Shown: positions 28,571 to 38,213, counted from the stretch's first letter. The stretch is DNA of 64,000 nucleotides from Paraburkholderia gardini (GCF_907164575.1 NZ_CAJQYY010000019.1:62001-126000); one strand, 5' to 3'. Notes: a model not told the origin generated them from the letters alone. Program-made: numbers and translations.

Positions 28571-29341
28571 TTAGCCGACGAACGCCTTTTCGATCACGTA
28601 GTGGCCCGGCTTGTTGTTGCTGCCTTCCTGGAAGCCCATGCTGTCGAGCAGTTCGCGCGTGTCGCGCAGCATATGCGGGCTGCCGCAGAGCATCACGCGG
28701 TCGTTTTCGAGCGAGAAGTGCGGCAGGTCGACGTCTTCGAACAGCTTCTTCGTTTCGATCAGCTCAGTGATGCGGCCACGATTGTGGAACGCTTCGCGCG
28801 TGACCGTCGGGTAATACACCAGCTTCTCCTGGATCAGCTCACCCAGATGCTCGTGCTCCGGCAGGTGATCGGTGATGTATTCCTTGTAGGCGAGTTCGTC
28901 GACGAAACGGCAGGTGTGCGTCAGCACGACCTTCTCGTAACGGTCGTACACGTCCGGGTCCTTGATGATCGACATGAACGGCGCGAGACCCGTGCCCGTG
29001 GACAGCAACCACAGTGTCTTGCCCGGCAGCAGGTTGTCGGCCATCAGCGTGCCCGTCGGCTTCTTGCCGATCAGGACCTGGTCGCCCACCTTCAGATGCT
29101 GCAGACGCGACGTCAGCGGGCCGTCCTGCACCTTGATGCTCAGGAATTCGAGGTTCTCTTCGTAGTTCGCGCTCGCCATGCTGTATGCACGGATCAGCGG
29201 CTTGCCTTCGACTTCGAGGCCCACCATCGTGAACTGGCCGTTTTCGAAGCGGAACGACGCATCGCGCGTGCAGGTGAAGCTGAAAAGCGTATCGGTCCAG
29301 TGGTGGACGCTCAGGACGGTTTGTGGATTCAGGTTGCTCAT
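28571..29341 (-). CDS. fpr: Ferredoxin--NADP reductase
   Basis: A 256-residue FAD flavoprotein of the bacterial FNR type, the usual family length. FAD is bound by the RAYSMAS motif (LIRAYSMASANYEE), and NADP by STGTGLAPFMSI and LCGSPHMLRD. It ends ...YVIEKAFVG, with the C-terminal extension of subclass I bacterial FPRs. It exchanges electrons between NADPH and ferredoxin/flavodoxin and is often part of the oxidative-stress response. The ATG at 29341 gives the family N terminus MSNLNPQTV. Confidence 0.93.
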   Translation of the reverse strand: MSNLNPQTVLSVHHWTDTLFSFTCTRDASFRFENGQFTMVGLEVEGKPLIRAYSMASANYEENLEFLSIKVQDGPLTSRLQHLKVGDQVLIGKKPTGTLMADNLLPGKTLWLLSTGTGLAPFMSIIKDPDVYDRYEKVVLTHTCRFVDELAYKEYITDHLPEHEHLGELIQEKLVYYPTVTREAFHNRGRITELIETKKLFEDVDLPHFSLENDRVMLCGSPHMLRDTRELLDSMGFQEGSNNKPGHYVIEKAFVG

Positions 29342-29860
29342 GGCTTCTGGAATAGTGCGAAAACAGGGCTGCCAGACGAACACGCCGGCCGGCACGGCAA
29401 GGGCGATGCAGCGCGAACCCGCTTGGGGAACGATGCGCAATCCGCTATTTTACCGCGCCTGCACCTTGAGGGTGGCGGCGCGGCAGTTGCGCGGGATCAG
29501 GCGGATATCGAACGCATGACCGGCACCCGATATGGCGGCGAAATAGAACGGCAATGCGACGAAGGTGAAGCCAGGTAGTGCGGAAGATGGGCAAATCACG
29601 CGCGGTGGCCGCCATCTGGTGTCCGGAGCCCACGCGGATGCGCACGCACGCGGACAACGACGTCGCCGATGATACCGAATCCGGCGATGCGTCGCAGTAT
29701 AAACCCTGCTGGCGGAAGGTCAACGCGGCCTGAAAAGCGCCCCTTTTCGCCTGTTTAGCGCCGTTTTGCCGGTTCTTCCCGTCGCAATGCACGTTGCCCC
29801 GGGCGCCGGATGGTGGACGCCTTGATTGCACGCAGCGTGGGAACCTGCGCTGCGCCGGAA
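29342..29860. other. Intergenic region upstream of fpr
   Basis: No gene is supported in these 519 bases; the open frames are Arg-rich and have no ribosome-binding sites. The region must carry the fpr promoter and the 3' flank of the LysE gene. I see no clear terminator or operator. Confidence 0.5.
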
Positions 29861-30505
29861 TCAGCTTTCCGCCGCCAGCTTCGCGCCGAGGCCGACCAGC
29901 GCCGCGCCGCAGAAGCCGTCGATCGGCCGGCGCAGCCGGCGGTAGCCGCGCTGCGTGCGCTCCGTCGCGAACATCAGCGCGACGCTAACGTACCAGCCCG
30001 CCGAAAGTGTCGTGATCATCGCCAGCACCACGCCGTAGAACCACAGCGGCGCGTGCTGCGGAAACATCGTCGCGAAGACGCTGGTCCAGAACGCGCACGA
30101 TTTCGGGTTCGTGAGGCAGGTGACGAGCCCGGTGCGCCACGCGCGAAAGTGCGCGGCGGCATCGGCGGCGGGCGGCGCCGTATCGACGACCACGGGCGCC
30201 TCGTCGCGCCGTGTGGCCGCGCGCAGCAGTTTGAAGCCGAACCAGATCAGATAGAGCGCGCCCGCGATCCGGATGCCGTTGTACAGCCAGTCGATTTTTT
30301 GCAGGACGGTGGCGAGACCGAGCATCGCGAGCGCGGCCCAGATCGTCGAGGCTGTGCCGACGCCGAGCGCCGAAGCGGCGCCGAGGCGCCGGCGGCCCGC
30401 CAGCGAAAGCTGCGTGATCATGAAGAAGTTCGGGCCGGGGGTGATCGCCGCGATCAGGTAGACGACGGCGATCTGCAGCAGGATCGGAAGATAGTGGACG
30501 TGCAT
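29861..30505 (-). CDS. LysE/RhtB-family amino-acid exporter
   Basis: A 214-residue, ~6-helix exporter. The signature is at the N terminus: YLIAAITPGPNFFMI, with LAGRRRLGAASALGVGTAS next. The loop around residues 110-135 is hydrophilic. TCLTNPKSCAFWTSVFATM is the second conserved block. Family members export lysine, threonine or homoserine lactones. The ATG at 30505 begins the hydrophobic protein. Confidence 0.88.
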   Translation of the reverse strand: MHVHYLPILLQIAVVYLIAAITPGPNFFMITQLSLAGRRRLGAASALGVGTASTIWAALAMLGLATVLQKIDWLYNGIRIAGALYLIWFGFKLLRAATRRDEAPVVVDTAPPAADAAAHFRAWRTGLVTCLTNPKSCAFWTSVFATMFPQHAPLWFYGVVLAMITTLSAGWYVSVALMFATERTQRGYRRLRRPIDGFCGAALVGLGAKLAAES

Positions 30506-30626
30506 GTCGGTTCGCAGGAAAAGCCCGGATGCCGGGCGTTCTGGCGCGCGAAAACAGCAACGCGCGGCACGGGAAACCGCGATTTTACTGCGATCCGCTG
30601 CCAAACCCACGCGTGAGCTGCACTCT

Positions 30627-31622
30627 TCAGCTTGCCGCCGCGCTGCTCGAACTGCCCGGGTTGCCCGTGTTGCCCGCGCTGTCTTTCGCGCCGCGCTGTT
30701 TCAGCACACGCGCCTGCATCACGATCACGAGCAGCAGGAACACGCCGCGAATCACCGACTGCCAGTACGCCGACAGGCTGATGAATCCCATGCCGTTTTC
30801 GAAGTTCAGCAGATTGAACACGAGTCCGAGCAGCAGCACGCCGGCGATCGTCATCGCAATCGAGCCTTCGCCGCCCGTGAGCAGCGTGCCGCCCAGCACG
30901 ACCGCCGAGATCGCGAACAGCTCCCAGCCGACGCCTTCGTTCGGCTGTCCCGCGCCGAACTGCGCGGCGAGGATCACGCCGGCGAGGCCCGCCAGCAGCC
31001 CGCTCACCGCGTATGCGGCGATCAGCGTGCGGTCGACGTTCAGGCCCATCAGCCGCGCCGCTTCCTCGCTGCCGCCGATCGCGAGCGTGTGTCGCCCGAA
31101 GCGTGTGCTGCGCAGCGCGAGCCAGCCGATGACGGCGGCCGCGAGCGCCACGAGGCCCGGAATCGGCAGCCCGAACAGGTCGCCCTGGCCGAAGTTCGCG
31201 AAATTCGAATCGGACGAGATCGACACCGCATCGTTGCGCCCGAGCAGCAGCGCGACGCCGTGCGCGCCGAGGCTCGTCGCGAGCGTCGTGATGAACGGCA
31301 GGATCTTGAGGCGCGTGATGACCACGCCGTTCAGCACGCCGACCGCGAGCCCGGCGAATGCGCCCGCCAGCACCGCGACCCAGCCGCCGTACGGGCTCGC
31401 CAGCGCCGCGACGACGCTTGAAAGCGCCGCGACCGTGCCGACTGACAGATCGATGCCACCCGTGATGATCACGAATGCCATGCCGACGGATATCAGCGCG
31501 AACATCGAGTTGTATCGCCAGAATGACGTGATGTTGTACGCCGACGCAAAGTGTTCGTAACGCACGACGCCGAACACGAGCAGCAGCACCAGCGCCAGCA
31601 AAACCGGGAGATTCTTTTTCAT
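30627..31622 (-). CDS. yjfF: Galactofuranose-type ABC permease YjfF
   Basis: A 331-residue inner-membrane permease, identical in length to E. coli YjfF. AFVIITGGIDLSVGTVAALS and the EAARLMGLNVDRT EAA-like loop are typical of ribose/galactose-class permeases. A Ser/Ala-rich tail ends the protein. It is the last gene of the ytfQ-ytfR-ytfT-yjfF set and starts 23 bases after ytfT. It should form a heterodimer with YtfT, powered by YtfR. Confidence 0.88.
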   Translation of the reverse strand: MKKNLPVLLALVLLLVFGVVRYEHFASAYNITSFWRYNSMFALISVGMAFVIITGGIDLSVGTVAALSSVVAALASPYGGWVAVLAGAFAGLAVGVLNGVVITRLKILPFITTLATSLGAHGVALLLGRNDAVSISSDSNFANFGQGDLFGLPIPGLVALAAAVIGWLALRSTRFGRHTLAIGGSEEAARLMGLNVDRTLIAAYAVSGLLAGLAGVILAAQFGAGQPNEGVGWELFAISAVVLGGTLLTGGEGSIAMTIAGVLLLGLVFNLLNFENGMGFISLSAYWQSVIRGVFLLLVIVMQARVLKQRGAKDSAGNTGNPGSSSSAAAS

Positions 31623-31645
31623 CGCTATGAAATCCTGTGTGGCTG

Positions 31646-32671
31646 TCAGCGCGCGCGGCGCTGCACGTACACCGCGGCAATGATGATGCCGGCCTTCACC
31701 ACGAGCGCGGCGGCGTCCGGGATGCCATGCGCGAGCAGCGTGTAGCGCAGCAGCTGGATGATCAACGCGCCGATCAGCGTGCCGCCGATATACGCCTTGC
31801 CGCCCATCAACGACGTACCGCCCACCGCGACCGCCGCGATCGCATCGAGTTCGATGCCAAGTCCGACCACGTTCGCATCCGACGACGAATTCACCGAAAT
31901 CGAGATCAGCCCGGCGAGCCCGGAGAGCGCCGCGCAGACGGTGTACGCGATCAGTTTCACGCGGGCCGTCGGCACGCCGCAGAGGTACGCCGCTTTCTCG
32001 TTGCCGCCGGTGACGAGCAGGTACTGGCCGAACAGCGTCTTGCGCACGATCCATACGAACAGGCACACCAGCGCGAACATCAGCAGCACCTGGAACGGTA
32101 TGCCGCCCACCTTGCCGAGCGCGATCCACTGGAACGCGGGATTGTTGAACGCCTGCAGGCTGCCGTCGGTGACGACCTGCGCGATGCCACGCCCGGCGAT
32201 GAACAGCACGAGCGTCGCGACAATCGGCTGCACCGACAATCGCGTGACCAGCAGGCCGTTGAATACGCCGCACGCGGCAGCGGCGAGCACCGGCAGCGTG
32301 AACGCGAGCGCGATGCCCAGCGGACCGTCGATGTTCATGAAGAGCATCGGCGCGAGCGCCCCGGAAATCGCCATCGAGGCGCCCACGGAAAGATCGATGC
32401 CGCCCGTCGCGACCACCAGCGTCATGCCGATGCCGACGATCACGATCGTCACGACCTGCGTCAGGTTGACGTTGAACGTCTGCAGCGACCAGAAGTGCGG
32501 CGTGAAGATCAGGTTGAAGAGCAGCATCGCGAGCAGCACGACGATCTCGCGCTGGATCGGAATGCGGCGGCGCGCCTTCGTTTTCGTGTCCGATGCGGGC
32601 ACTGACGCTGAAGTTACCGCGGCGGCGGGCAAGGGCGCCGTGGGTTCGTTACGCAACGACTCATGCGCCAT
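31646..32671 (-). CDS. ytfT: Galactofuranose-type ABC permease YtfT
   Basis: A 341-residue permease, matching the E. coli YtfT length. MTLVVATGGIDLSVGASMAIS and NEKAAYLCGVPTARVK are the family motifs. The ATG at 32671 has GGAGG at 9 nt and overlaps the ytfR 3' end by 11 bases; an ATG at 32692 is possible but less supported. A ~40-residue polar Ala/Thr-rich N terminus precedes helix 1. Confidence 0.88.
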   Translation of the reverse strand: MAHESLRNEPTAPLPAAAVTSASVPASDTKTKARRRIPIQREIVVLLAMLLFNLIFTPHFWSLQTFNVNLTQVVTIVIVGIGMTLVVATGGIDLSVGASMAISGALAPMLFMNIDGPLGIALAFTLPVLAAAACGVFNGLLVTRLSVQPIVATLVLFIAGRGIAQVVTDGSLQAFNNPAFQWIALGKVGGIPFQVLLMFALVCLFVWIVRKTLFGQYLLVTGGNEKAAYLCGVPTARVKLIAYTVCAALSGLAGLISISVNSSSDANVVGLGIELDAIAAVAVGGTSLMGGKAYIGGTLIGALIIQLLRYTLLAHGIPDAAALVVKAGIIIAAVYVQRRAR

Positions 32672-34292
32672 GGCGTGGGCCCTCCACTGCATCGCCGACG
32701 TGCGCCGCGCCGACGGCTTCCGTCAGTTGCGACGTGCCGTCGCTGCCGTACGCAATCGCGTCCATGATCGATGCCTCATTCATTTCGCCGCCATTCAGTT
32801 CGGCGACCGTGCGGCCGTCGCGAATCACGACGGCGCGGTCCGCCACGGCGGTCAGTTCTTCCAGTTCCGATGCCGACATCAAGACCGCGAGCCCGGCGTC
32901 GCGCAGCTCGCGCACGATCTTCGCGACGTCGGCTTTCGCGCCGACGTCGATGCCGCGCGTCGGTTCGTCGAGCAGCAGCACGCGGGGTTGCGTCGCGAGC
33001 CAGCGCGCGAGCAGCACTTTCTGCTGGTTGCCGCCCGAGAGTTCGCGGATCGGCTGGTCGGGCGAGCGCAGCTTGATGCCGAGCGACGCGATGAACTGGT
33101 CCACGATCTCCTGCTGCTTTTTCACATCGACGATGCCGTGTTTCGACAGCGTGCGCAGGCAGACGAGCGTGAGGTTGTCGCGCACCGACAGCTCGGGGAC
33201 GATGCCTTCGAGCTTGCGGTCCTCGGTGAGATACGCGAGGCCGCGCGCGATGGCGTCCTGCGGCGACTTCAGCGCGACCGGCTTGCCGTCGATTTCGAGC
33301 ACGCCGCGCGTCGCCGGATCGGCGCCGAACAGCAGGCGCATCGTTTCCGTGCGGCCCGAGCCGAGCAGGCCCGCGAGGCCGACCGCTTCGCCCGCGTGGA
33401 CGTCGAGCGAGACGTCGTTCACTTTCGGATGCGCGGCGAGATTTTTTGCCGAGAGGGTTTGCGCGCCGCGCCGCGCGAGGTTCGCTTCGCGCGCGGCGGT
33501 GTCGTCCTGCACGACGGCGGCGAGCGTGCGGCCGAGCATCGTCGTGACGAGCTGCAGCTTGCCCATGTCGGCCATCGCGCTTTGCGCGACCGTCTGACCG
33601 TCGCGCATCACGGTGACGCGATCGCACAGCGCATACAGTTCGTCCAGCCGGTGCGACACGAAGATCACCGCACGGCCGTCGTCGCGCAGCTTGCGCACGA
33701 CGTTAAAGAGCAGTTCCACCTCGCGTTCGTCGAGCGACGAAGTCGACTCGTCCATGATGACCATCCTCGCGTCGGTCGACACGGCGCGCGCGAGTGCGAC
33801 CATCTGCTGGATCGCCGTCGAATGGCTGCCGACAGGCTTCTTCACGTCGATCTGCAAGCCGAACGATTCGAGCAGCGCGGCGGCGCGTTGCTGCACCGCC
33901 CGCCAGTCGATGAGACCAAAGCGACGCGGCTCGCGACCGAGGAAGATGTTCTCCGCGACCGAGCGGAACGGCACGAGGTTGATCTCCTGATAGATCGTGC
34001 TGATGCCCGCTTCACGTGCTTCCTTCGGCGTGCGGAAATCGATCTCGCGCCCTTCGAAGCGCACGGTCCCGCCCGAGCGGCGATACGCGCCGGTGAGGAT
34101 CTTGATCATCGTCGACTTGCCGGCGCCGTTCTGGCCGATCAATGCATGCACCTCGCCGGCGGCCACGCTCAGTTGCGCGCTGCGCAACGCGGGCACGCCG
34201 CCGAAGCTGATCTGGATGTCCTGCATCTCCAGCAGGGGCGGCTGCCCAGGCTGTGGCCCGGTGGCCTGGAATCCGGTACCGGTATGCGTCAC
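32661..34292 (-). CDS. ytfR: Galactofuranose-type ABC ATP-binding protein YtfR
   Basis: A 543-residue double ATPase of the sugar (RbsA/MglA) class. The N-terminal cassette has Walker A GQNGAGKST; the C-terminal cassette has the degenerate GLLGSGRTE, signature LSGGNQQKVLLARWLA and Walker B VLLLDEPTRGIDVG. The start is GTG at 34292 with CAGGAG at 6 nt. The protein has extra residues at both ends compared with E. coli YtfR (500 aa). The C-terminal overlap with ytfT suggests coupling. Confidence 0.88.
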   Translation of the reverse strand: MTHTGTGFQATGPQPGQPPLLEMQDIQISFGGVPALRSAQLSVAAGEVHALIGQNGAGKSTMIKILTGAYRRSGGTVRFEGREIDFRTPKEAREAGISTIYQEINLVPFRSVAENIFLGREPRRFGLIDWRAVQQRAAALLESFGLQIDVKKPVGSHSTAIQQMVALARAVSTDARMVIMDESTSSLDEREVELLFNVVRKLRDDGRAVIFVSHRLDELYALCDRVTVMRDGQTVAQSAMADMGKLQLVTTMLGRTLAAVVQDDTAAREANLARRGAQTLSAKNLAAHPKVNDVSLDVHAGEAVGLAGLLGSGRTETMRLLFGADPATRGVLEIDGKPVALKSPQDAIARGLAYLTEDRKLEGIVPELSVRDNLTLVCLRTLSKHGIVDVKKQQEIVDQFIASLGIKLRSPDQPIRELSGGNQQKVLLARWLATQPRVLLLDEPTRGIDVGAKADVAKIVRELRDAGLAVLMSASELEELTAVADRAVVIRDGRTVAELNGGEMNEASIMDAIAYGSDGTSQLTEAVGAAHVGDAVEGPRHGA

Positions 34293-34748
34293 GTGTGTCT
34301 CCTGATGCGTGTTCCCGTTCCCCGTGGCGTATGCCCGGGAACCGGTGTGCGCAGGTGCATGAATGCGTGGAGGATCGTCCGGTGCGCGCGTGCCGGCAGG
34401 GCGGCGCGCGGCGATCCTTCTTTCATCGATCGGCATCGATCGGGATGCGGCGGGCGGCGACCGGACTGGCGTACCGCGCCAGTATTGCGCGAGTCGCGGG
34501 CCGGCGCAAAAAGAGCGTTGCGGCGAGTGCCGCACAGGCCGGTTCCGTACGCCAGCCGGCGTCCGCCAGCCGCCGTGTGCAAGCGCTGACAAAGCGAAGC
34601 GACGTTCCGCGCTGGCGCGGACACGTCGCCTCGAACCCTCCCGCTGACCGGACGCCGCGGCATCCGGTTGCAGGTCCAGCCCGGAACGGCCCGTCTCCGG
34701 TTCACCTGCCCTTCGTTTCCTGATCCGGCTTTTGCGAGGCGAATACGC
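34293..34748. other. 456-base gap inside the ytf operon
   Basis: No gene is supported between ytfQ and ytfR. I see no clear terminator with a T-run. It may hold a processing or attenuation site that lets the binding protein be made in excess, or a second promoter. Confidence 0.4.
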
Positions 34749-35753
34749 CTAGTAGCCGTACTGCATGCTTTCCTTGATGTTGCTCTTGTCGTAGAAGCGG
34801 TCGGACACCTTCACCCACGTCGGGATCTTTTCTCCCTTCGCATAGCGTTGCGCGACATCGCAGGCGAGCGGGCCGAAGAACGGGCTCGACTGCACGCTTG
34901 CGCCGAGTTCGCCGGCTGCGATGGCGTCCATGCCGCCCTTGGTGCCGTCGATCGTCACGATCTGGATGTCCTTGCCCGGCTGCTTGCCGGCGGCCTTGAT
35001 CGCGGCGATCGCGCCGAGCGCCATTTCGTCGTTGTGCGCGTAGACGGCGGTCACATCCGGATGCGCCTGCAACAGCGTTTCCATGACCTGACGACCCTTG
35101 TCACGCGCGAAGTCGCCGCTTTGCGAAGCGATGATCGTCATGCCCGGATTCTTCGCGATGATTTCGTCGAAGCCCTTCTTGCGGTCGTTCGCAGCGGAGG
35201 CGCCCGTCGTGCCTTCGAGTTCGATGATCTTCGCCTTGCCGCCCGTCGCCTTGACGAGCCAGTCAGCGGCGCGGTGGCCCTGATCGATGAAGTCCGAGCC
35301 GATGAACGTGATGTAGTCGCGGCCCGCCTTCGCCACCGACTGGTCGACGTCACGGTCGACGAGGATCACCGGAATGCCAGCCTTCTTTGCCTGCAGCACG
35401 ACTGGTGCGAGCGGCTTTTCCTCGCGCGGCGGGAATACCAGCAGATCGACGTGCTGCGCGATCATGTTCTGGATGTCCGAAACCTGTTTGGAGTTCGAGC
35501 TGTTGGCGTCCGTCAGGACGAGCTGCCAGCCGCATTTTGCTGCCACGTCCTTGAAACTCTTCGTTTCCGCGAGACGCCACGGGTTGTTGCTTTCGGTCTG
35601 CGCGAAGCCGACCTTCAGCGGTGTCTTGTGCGGCAGTTTGGGCAGGGCGTCGTCAGCGTGCGCCGTCGAGATGCCGAAGCCGATTGCCAGTGCCAGAACC
35701 GATCCGACGAGCGGACGTACCCGCTGCGGACGCTTTTGCTTGAGCGACGCCAT
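34749..35753 (-). CDS. ytfQ: Galactofuranose-type periplasmic binding protein YtfQ
   Basis: A 334-residue substrate-binding protein. The Sec signal peptide ends near TAHADD. LKVGFAQTESNNPWRLAETK is the characteristic YtfQ opening, and PREEKPLAPVVLQAKKAGIP, LVDRDVD and AHNDEMALGAI are ribose-fold motifs. In E. coli YtfQ binds galactofuranose and arabinofuranose. It is the first gene of the operon; an AT-rich palindromic operator lies 108-130 bases upstream. Confidence 0.9.
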   Translation of the reverse strand: MASLKQKRPQRVRPLVGSVLALAIGFGISTAHADDALPKLPHKTPLKVGFAQTESNNPWRLAETKSFKDVAAKCGWQLVLTDANSSNSKQVSDIQNMIAQHVDLLVFPPREEKPLAPVVLQAKKAGIPVILVDRDVDQSVAKAGRDYITFIGSDFIDQGHRAADWLVKATGGKAKIIELEGTTGASAANDRKKGFDEIIAKNPGMTIIASQSGDFARDKGRQVMETLLQAHPDVTAVYAHNDEMALGAIAAIKAAGKQPGKDIQIVTIDGTKGGMDAIAAGELGASVQSSPFFGPLACDVAQRYAKGEKIPTWVKVSDRFYDKSNIKESMQYGY

Positions 35754-35860
35754 GTCTTCCTCCAGTGCTTTGGTTTAATTGCTTTTTGCTTTGCGATGCA
35801 CCGGTCTCAGCGACGCGTTTGTCACATCGTCCGGATACGTCGATTATTCCATCGCAAATT

Positions 35861-35883
35861 ATTATTGGTCAATCACTAATAAT
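35861..35883. promoter_or_regulatory. LacI-type operator upstream of ytfQ
   Basis: An inverted repeat, ATTATTGGT then 5 bases then ACTAATAAT, with one mismatch. The ACTAATAAT half recurs at 37019 and in the perfect palindrome at 37103, both upstream of the regulator gene. It overlaps the last bases of the LacI gene and sits in the promoter region of ytfQ. Confidence 0.6.
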
Positions 35884-36951
35884 ATTAATTACAGGCGATA
35901 TTTCTTCAGTAATTACCCTAACAGAGGCGCGCTCCACGAGCGGTCCGTCGAGCTTTACCATGCGATGCCGGACGGGCGCGCCGGCGGCGCGGTTGTGCTC
36001 GTCCTGCAGCAGCGTTTCGACGGCCCAGCGACCGAGTTCATAGTTCGGCAGCACGACGGTCGAAAGCGGGGGATGGGTGTGGCGCGCGATTTCCTGATCG
36101 TCGTAGCCGAGCACGGAAACGTCTTCCGGCACGCGATGCCCGAGCTGCTTTAACGCCTCGATGGCGCCGAGCGCCATCAGGTCGTTCGCGCAAAAAATCG
36201 CGGTGGGCGGATTGGGTTCGCGCATCAGCGAAAGCGTCTGTTCGAAGCCGGTGCCCGAACTCCAGTCGCCGTCGCGGACCATCTCCTGCGCGAACGGCAG
36301 GTCGGCCGTGGCGAGCGCGGTGCGATAGCCCTTGAGGCGATCCTTCGCGGCGTCCTGCCAGTGTTCGCCGTTGATATAACCGATGCGCCGGTGTCCCGCG
36401 CGCAGCAGATATTCGGTCGCGACATGGCCGCCCGCGACCTCCGCCGGCACCACCGAGGAGAAGCCGCCTTCGCTCGTGTAGCAGTTGAGCAGAACGGTCG
36501 GAACCTGCGACAGCGCGGCCGGCGGGCTGACCTTGCGCGTGTACACCGTCGCATAGATGACGCCGAATACGTTCGGGCTGGCGAGCGCCGCGTCGAGCAC
36601 CTGCTGCTCGATGTCGGCGTTGCCGTGTGTGGAGTAGACCGCGAGCATCTTGCCGTGTGCATACGCGGCATCGCGCGCGCCGTCGATGTTGACGACCGGA
36701 TGCGGGCTCGTCGAGATTTCGTCGGCGATGTAGACGATCAGGCTGCGCTCGTCCTTCGACGGTTGAACGGCATCGCGCGTCGACAGACGGTAGCCGAGGT
36801 CGGCCGCGGCCTTCAGCACCTTGTTGCGCGTGGCTTCGGAAAATTTGGCGCCGGTGGCGTTGTTGAGAACGAGTGAGACAGTCGATTGCGACACGCCAGT
36901 GAGCTTGGCGATGTCGGTCATCGTCGGACGTCTTTGAGTCGATTTTTTCAT
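35869..36951 (-). CDS. LacI-family repressor of the ytf locus
   Basis: A 360-residue regulator. The N-terminal helix-turn-helix TMTDIAKLTGVSQSTVSLVL plus the hinge-like segment identify the LacI family. The C-terminal periplasmic-binding-like domain holds FCANDLMALGAIEALKQLG and VLGYDDQEIARH. It lies between the ytf operon and the aldose epimerase, and AT-rich palindromes flank both its ends, so it probably represses itself, the transporter and the epimerase until the sugar binds. The last codons run into the AT-rich operator. Confidence 0.88.
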   Translation of the reverse strand: MKKSTQRRPTMTDIAKLTGVSQSTVSLVLNNATGAKFSEATRNKVLKAAADLGYRLSTRDAVQPSKDERSLIVYIADEISTSPHPVVNIDGARDAAYAHGKMLAVYSTHGNADIEQQVLDAALASPNVFGVIYATVYTRKVSPPAALSQVPTVLLNCYTSEGGFSSVVPAEVAGGHVATEYLLRAGHRRIGYINGEHWQDAAKDRLKGYRTALATADLPFAQEMVRDGDWSSGTGFEQTLSLMREPNPPTAIFCANDLMALGAIEALKQLGHRVPEDVSVLGYDDQEIARHTHPPLSTVVLPNYELGRWAVETLLQDEHNRAAGAPVRHRMVKLDGPLVERASVRVITEEISPVINIISD

Positions 36952-37018
36952 TGAGCAAACCGCGGGTGACAGCGGCAAAAACAGGTGACGCCGAAGGCGT
37001 CGGCGGTCTGACGGTACC

Positions 37019-37027
37019 ACTAATAAT
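37019..37027. promoter_or_regulatory. Operator half-site ACTAATAAT
   Basis: A single copy of ACTAATAAT followed by ATG, in the LacI/epimerase divergent region. It is identical to the right half of the sites at 35875 and 37109. No matching left half is visible. Confidence 0.45.
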
Positions 37028-37102
37028 ATGCGTCGGGCAACGCGCGCTAACCCGTGCGCGCCGGTTCCATGAAGGTCTTCCGGCTGGCTCGTTAGTGCAT
37101 GA

Positions 37103-37117
37103 ATTATTACTAATAAT
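37103..37117. promoter_or_regulatory. Perfect 15-bp palindromic operator
   Basis: ATTATTA-C-TAATAAT is perfectly symmetric and stands out in GC-rich DNA. It lies 152 bases upstream of the LacI start and about 125 bases upstream of the epimerase start, so it could control both directions. Confidence 0.6.
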
Positions 37118-37241
37118 ATTGACGAAAGGCGCTGCGCCGTGCGATTCTCGGTCGCGCGAGCCTTGGAGGCGCGCCGGCTGCGCCTGTCGCGCGGCATGCG
37201 ACACGACACAAGAAGGCGTCTGCCGTCTTTCGAGAACAACA

Positions 37242-38213
37242 ATGCGCAATGCTTTCCCGAATCCCTCTTCCGACAGTGCATCAGCCGACGCGGCGCTCGA
37301 CGACCCGTCGCTCATCGCGCTTCGCAGCGGCAACACGGAACTGCGCGTGGCGCCGCGGATCGGTGGCTCGATCGCGGCGTACTTCGAGACGACCGATGCG
37401 GGCCCGGTTCACTGGATGCGCCCGGCGACCCGCGCTGCGCTCGACGCGCGCAACCCGCTTCAGATGGCGAGTTTTCCGCTGTTGCCGTATTGCAACCGCA
37501 TTCGCGACGCGCGCTTCGATTTCGACGGCCAGTCGATCGACCTCTCCGGCGACGGCAACACGTTCGCGCATGCGCTGCACGGCAACGCGTGGCGGCGCGC
37601 GTGGCGCGTCGGCAAGCAGACCGCGACGTCCGTCGAACTGCATCTGGAACACACGCCCGACGCTTCGATTCCGGGCGACTGGCCGTTTGCGTATCAGGCG
37701 CGGCAGATAATCGAGCTGATCGGCGACGTCCTGCGTGTGACGCTGGGCGCGCGCAACCTGGCCGATCGTGCAATGCCGTTCGGCATGGGACATCACCCTT
37801 ATTACCCGCGCACCGCGAATACCGTGGTGACGGCATCCGTCGATGCAATGTGGCACGCCGATCCGGACGTGCTGCCGACGCATCTGGGCGCGCATCCTGC
37901 CGTCGATGCGCTGCGCGACGGGCTGTCCGCGGACGCGTTCGATCTCGACAACAACTTCACGGGCTGGAAGCGCGAGGCGGTGATCGCGTGGACGGACGAA
38001 CATCGCAAGCTGACGCTCACCGCCGACGAGACGTTCGGGCAGATGGTGGTGTTCGCGCCCGCGAGCGAGGCGCTGCTGTGTGTCGAGCCGGTGTCGAATA
38101 CGACCGACTGCTTCAATTCACCGGCTGACGCGCGGGAAAACGTTGGCGGCTGCGTGCTGAAACCCGGCGAATCGATCACCGGCGTGTTGCACTGGACGCC
38201 CGCCAGGTACTAA
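37242..38213 (+). CDS. Aldose 1-epimerase family protein
   Basis: A 323-residue galactose-mutarotase-like protein. FPLLPYCNRIRDARFDFDG, the HALHGNAWRRAWRV histidine motif, PFGMGHHPYYPR and the C-terminal LLCVEPVSNTTDCFN with the catalytic Glu match the aldose 1-epimerase superfamily. It would equilibrate anomers of the sugar imported by the Ytf system. It is transcribed divergently from the LacI gene. The ATG at 37242 is chosen on protein content; no strong ribosome-binding site is seen. Confidence 0.82.
   Translation: MRNAFPNPSSDSASADAALDDPSLIALRSGNTELRVAPRIGGSIAAYFETTDAGPVHWMRPATRAALDARNPLQMASFPLLPYCNRIRDARFDFDGQSIDLSGDGNTFAHALHGNAWRRAWRVGKQTATSVELHLEHTPDASIPGDWPFAYQARQIIELIGDVLRVTLGARNLADRAMPFGMGHHPYYPRTANTVVTASVDAMWHADPDVLPTHLGAHPAVDALRDGLSADAFDLDNNFTGWKREAVIAWTDEHRKLTLTADETFGQMVVFAPASEALLCVEPVSNTTDCFNSPADARENVGGCVLKPGESITGVLHWTPARY

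Noticed and set aside
31758..34589. A ~940-codon plus-strand open frame across ytfT/ytfR
   Set aside because: Antisense shadow of the permease and ATPase genes.
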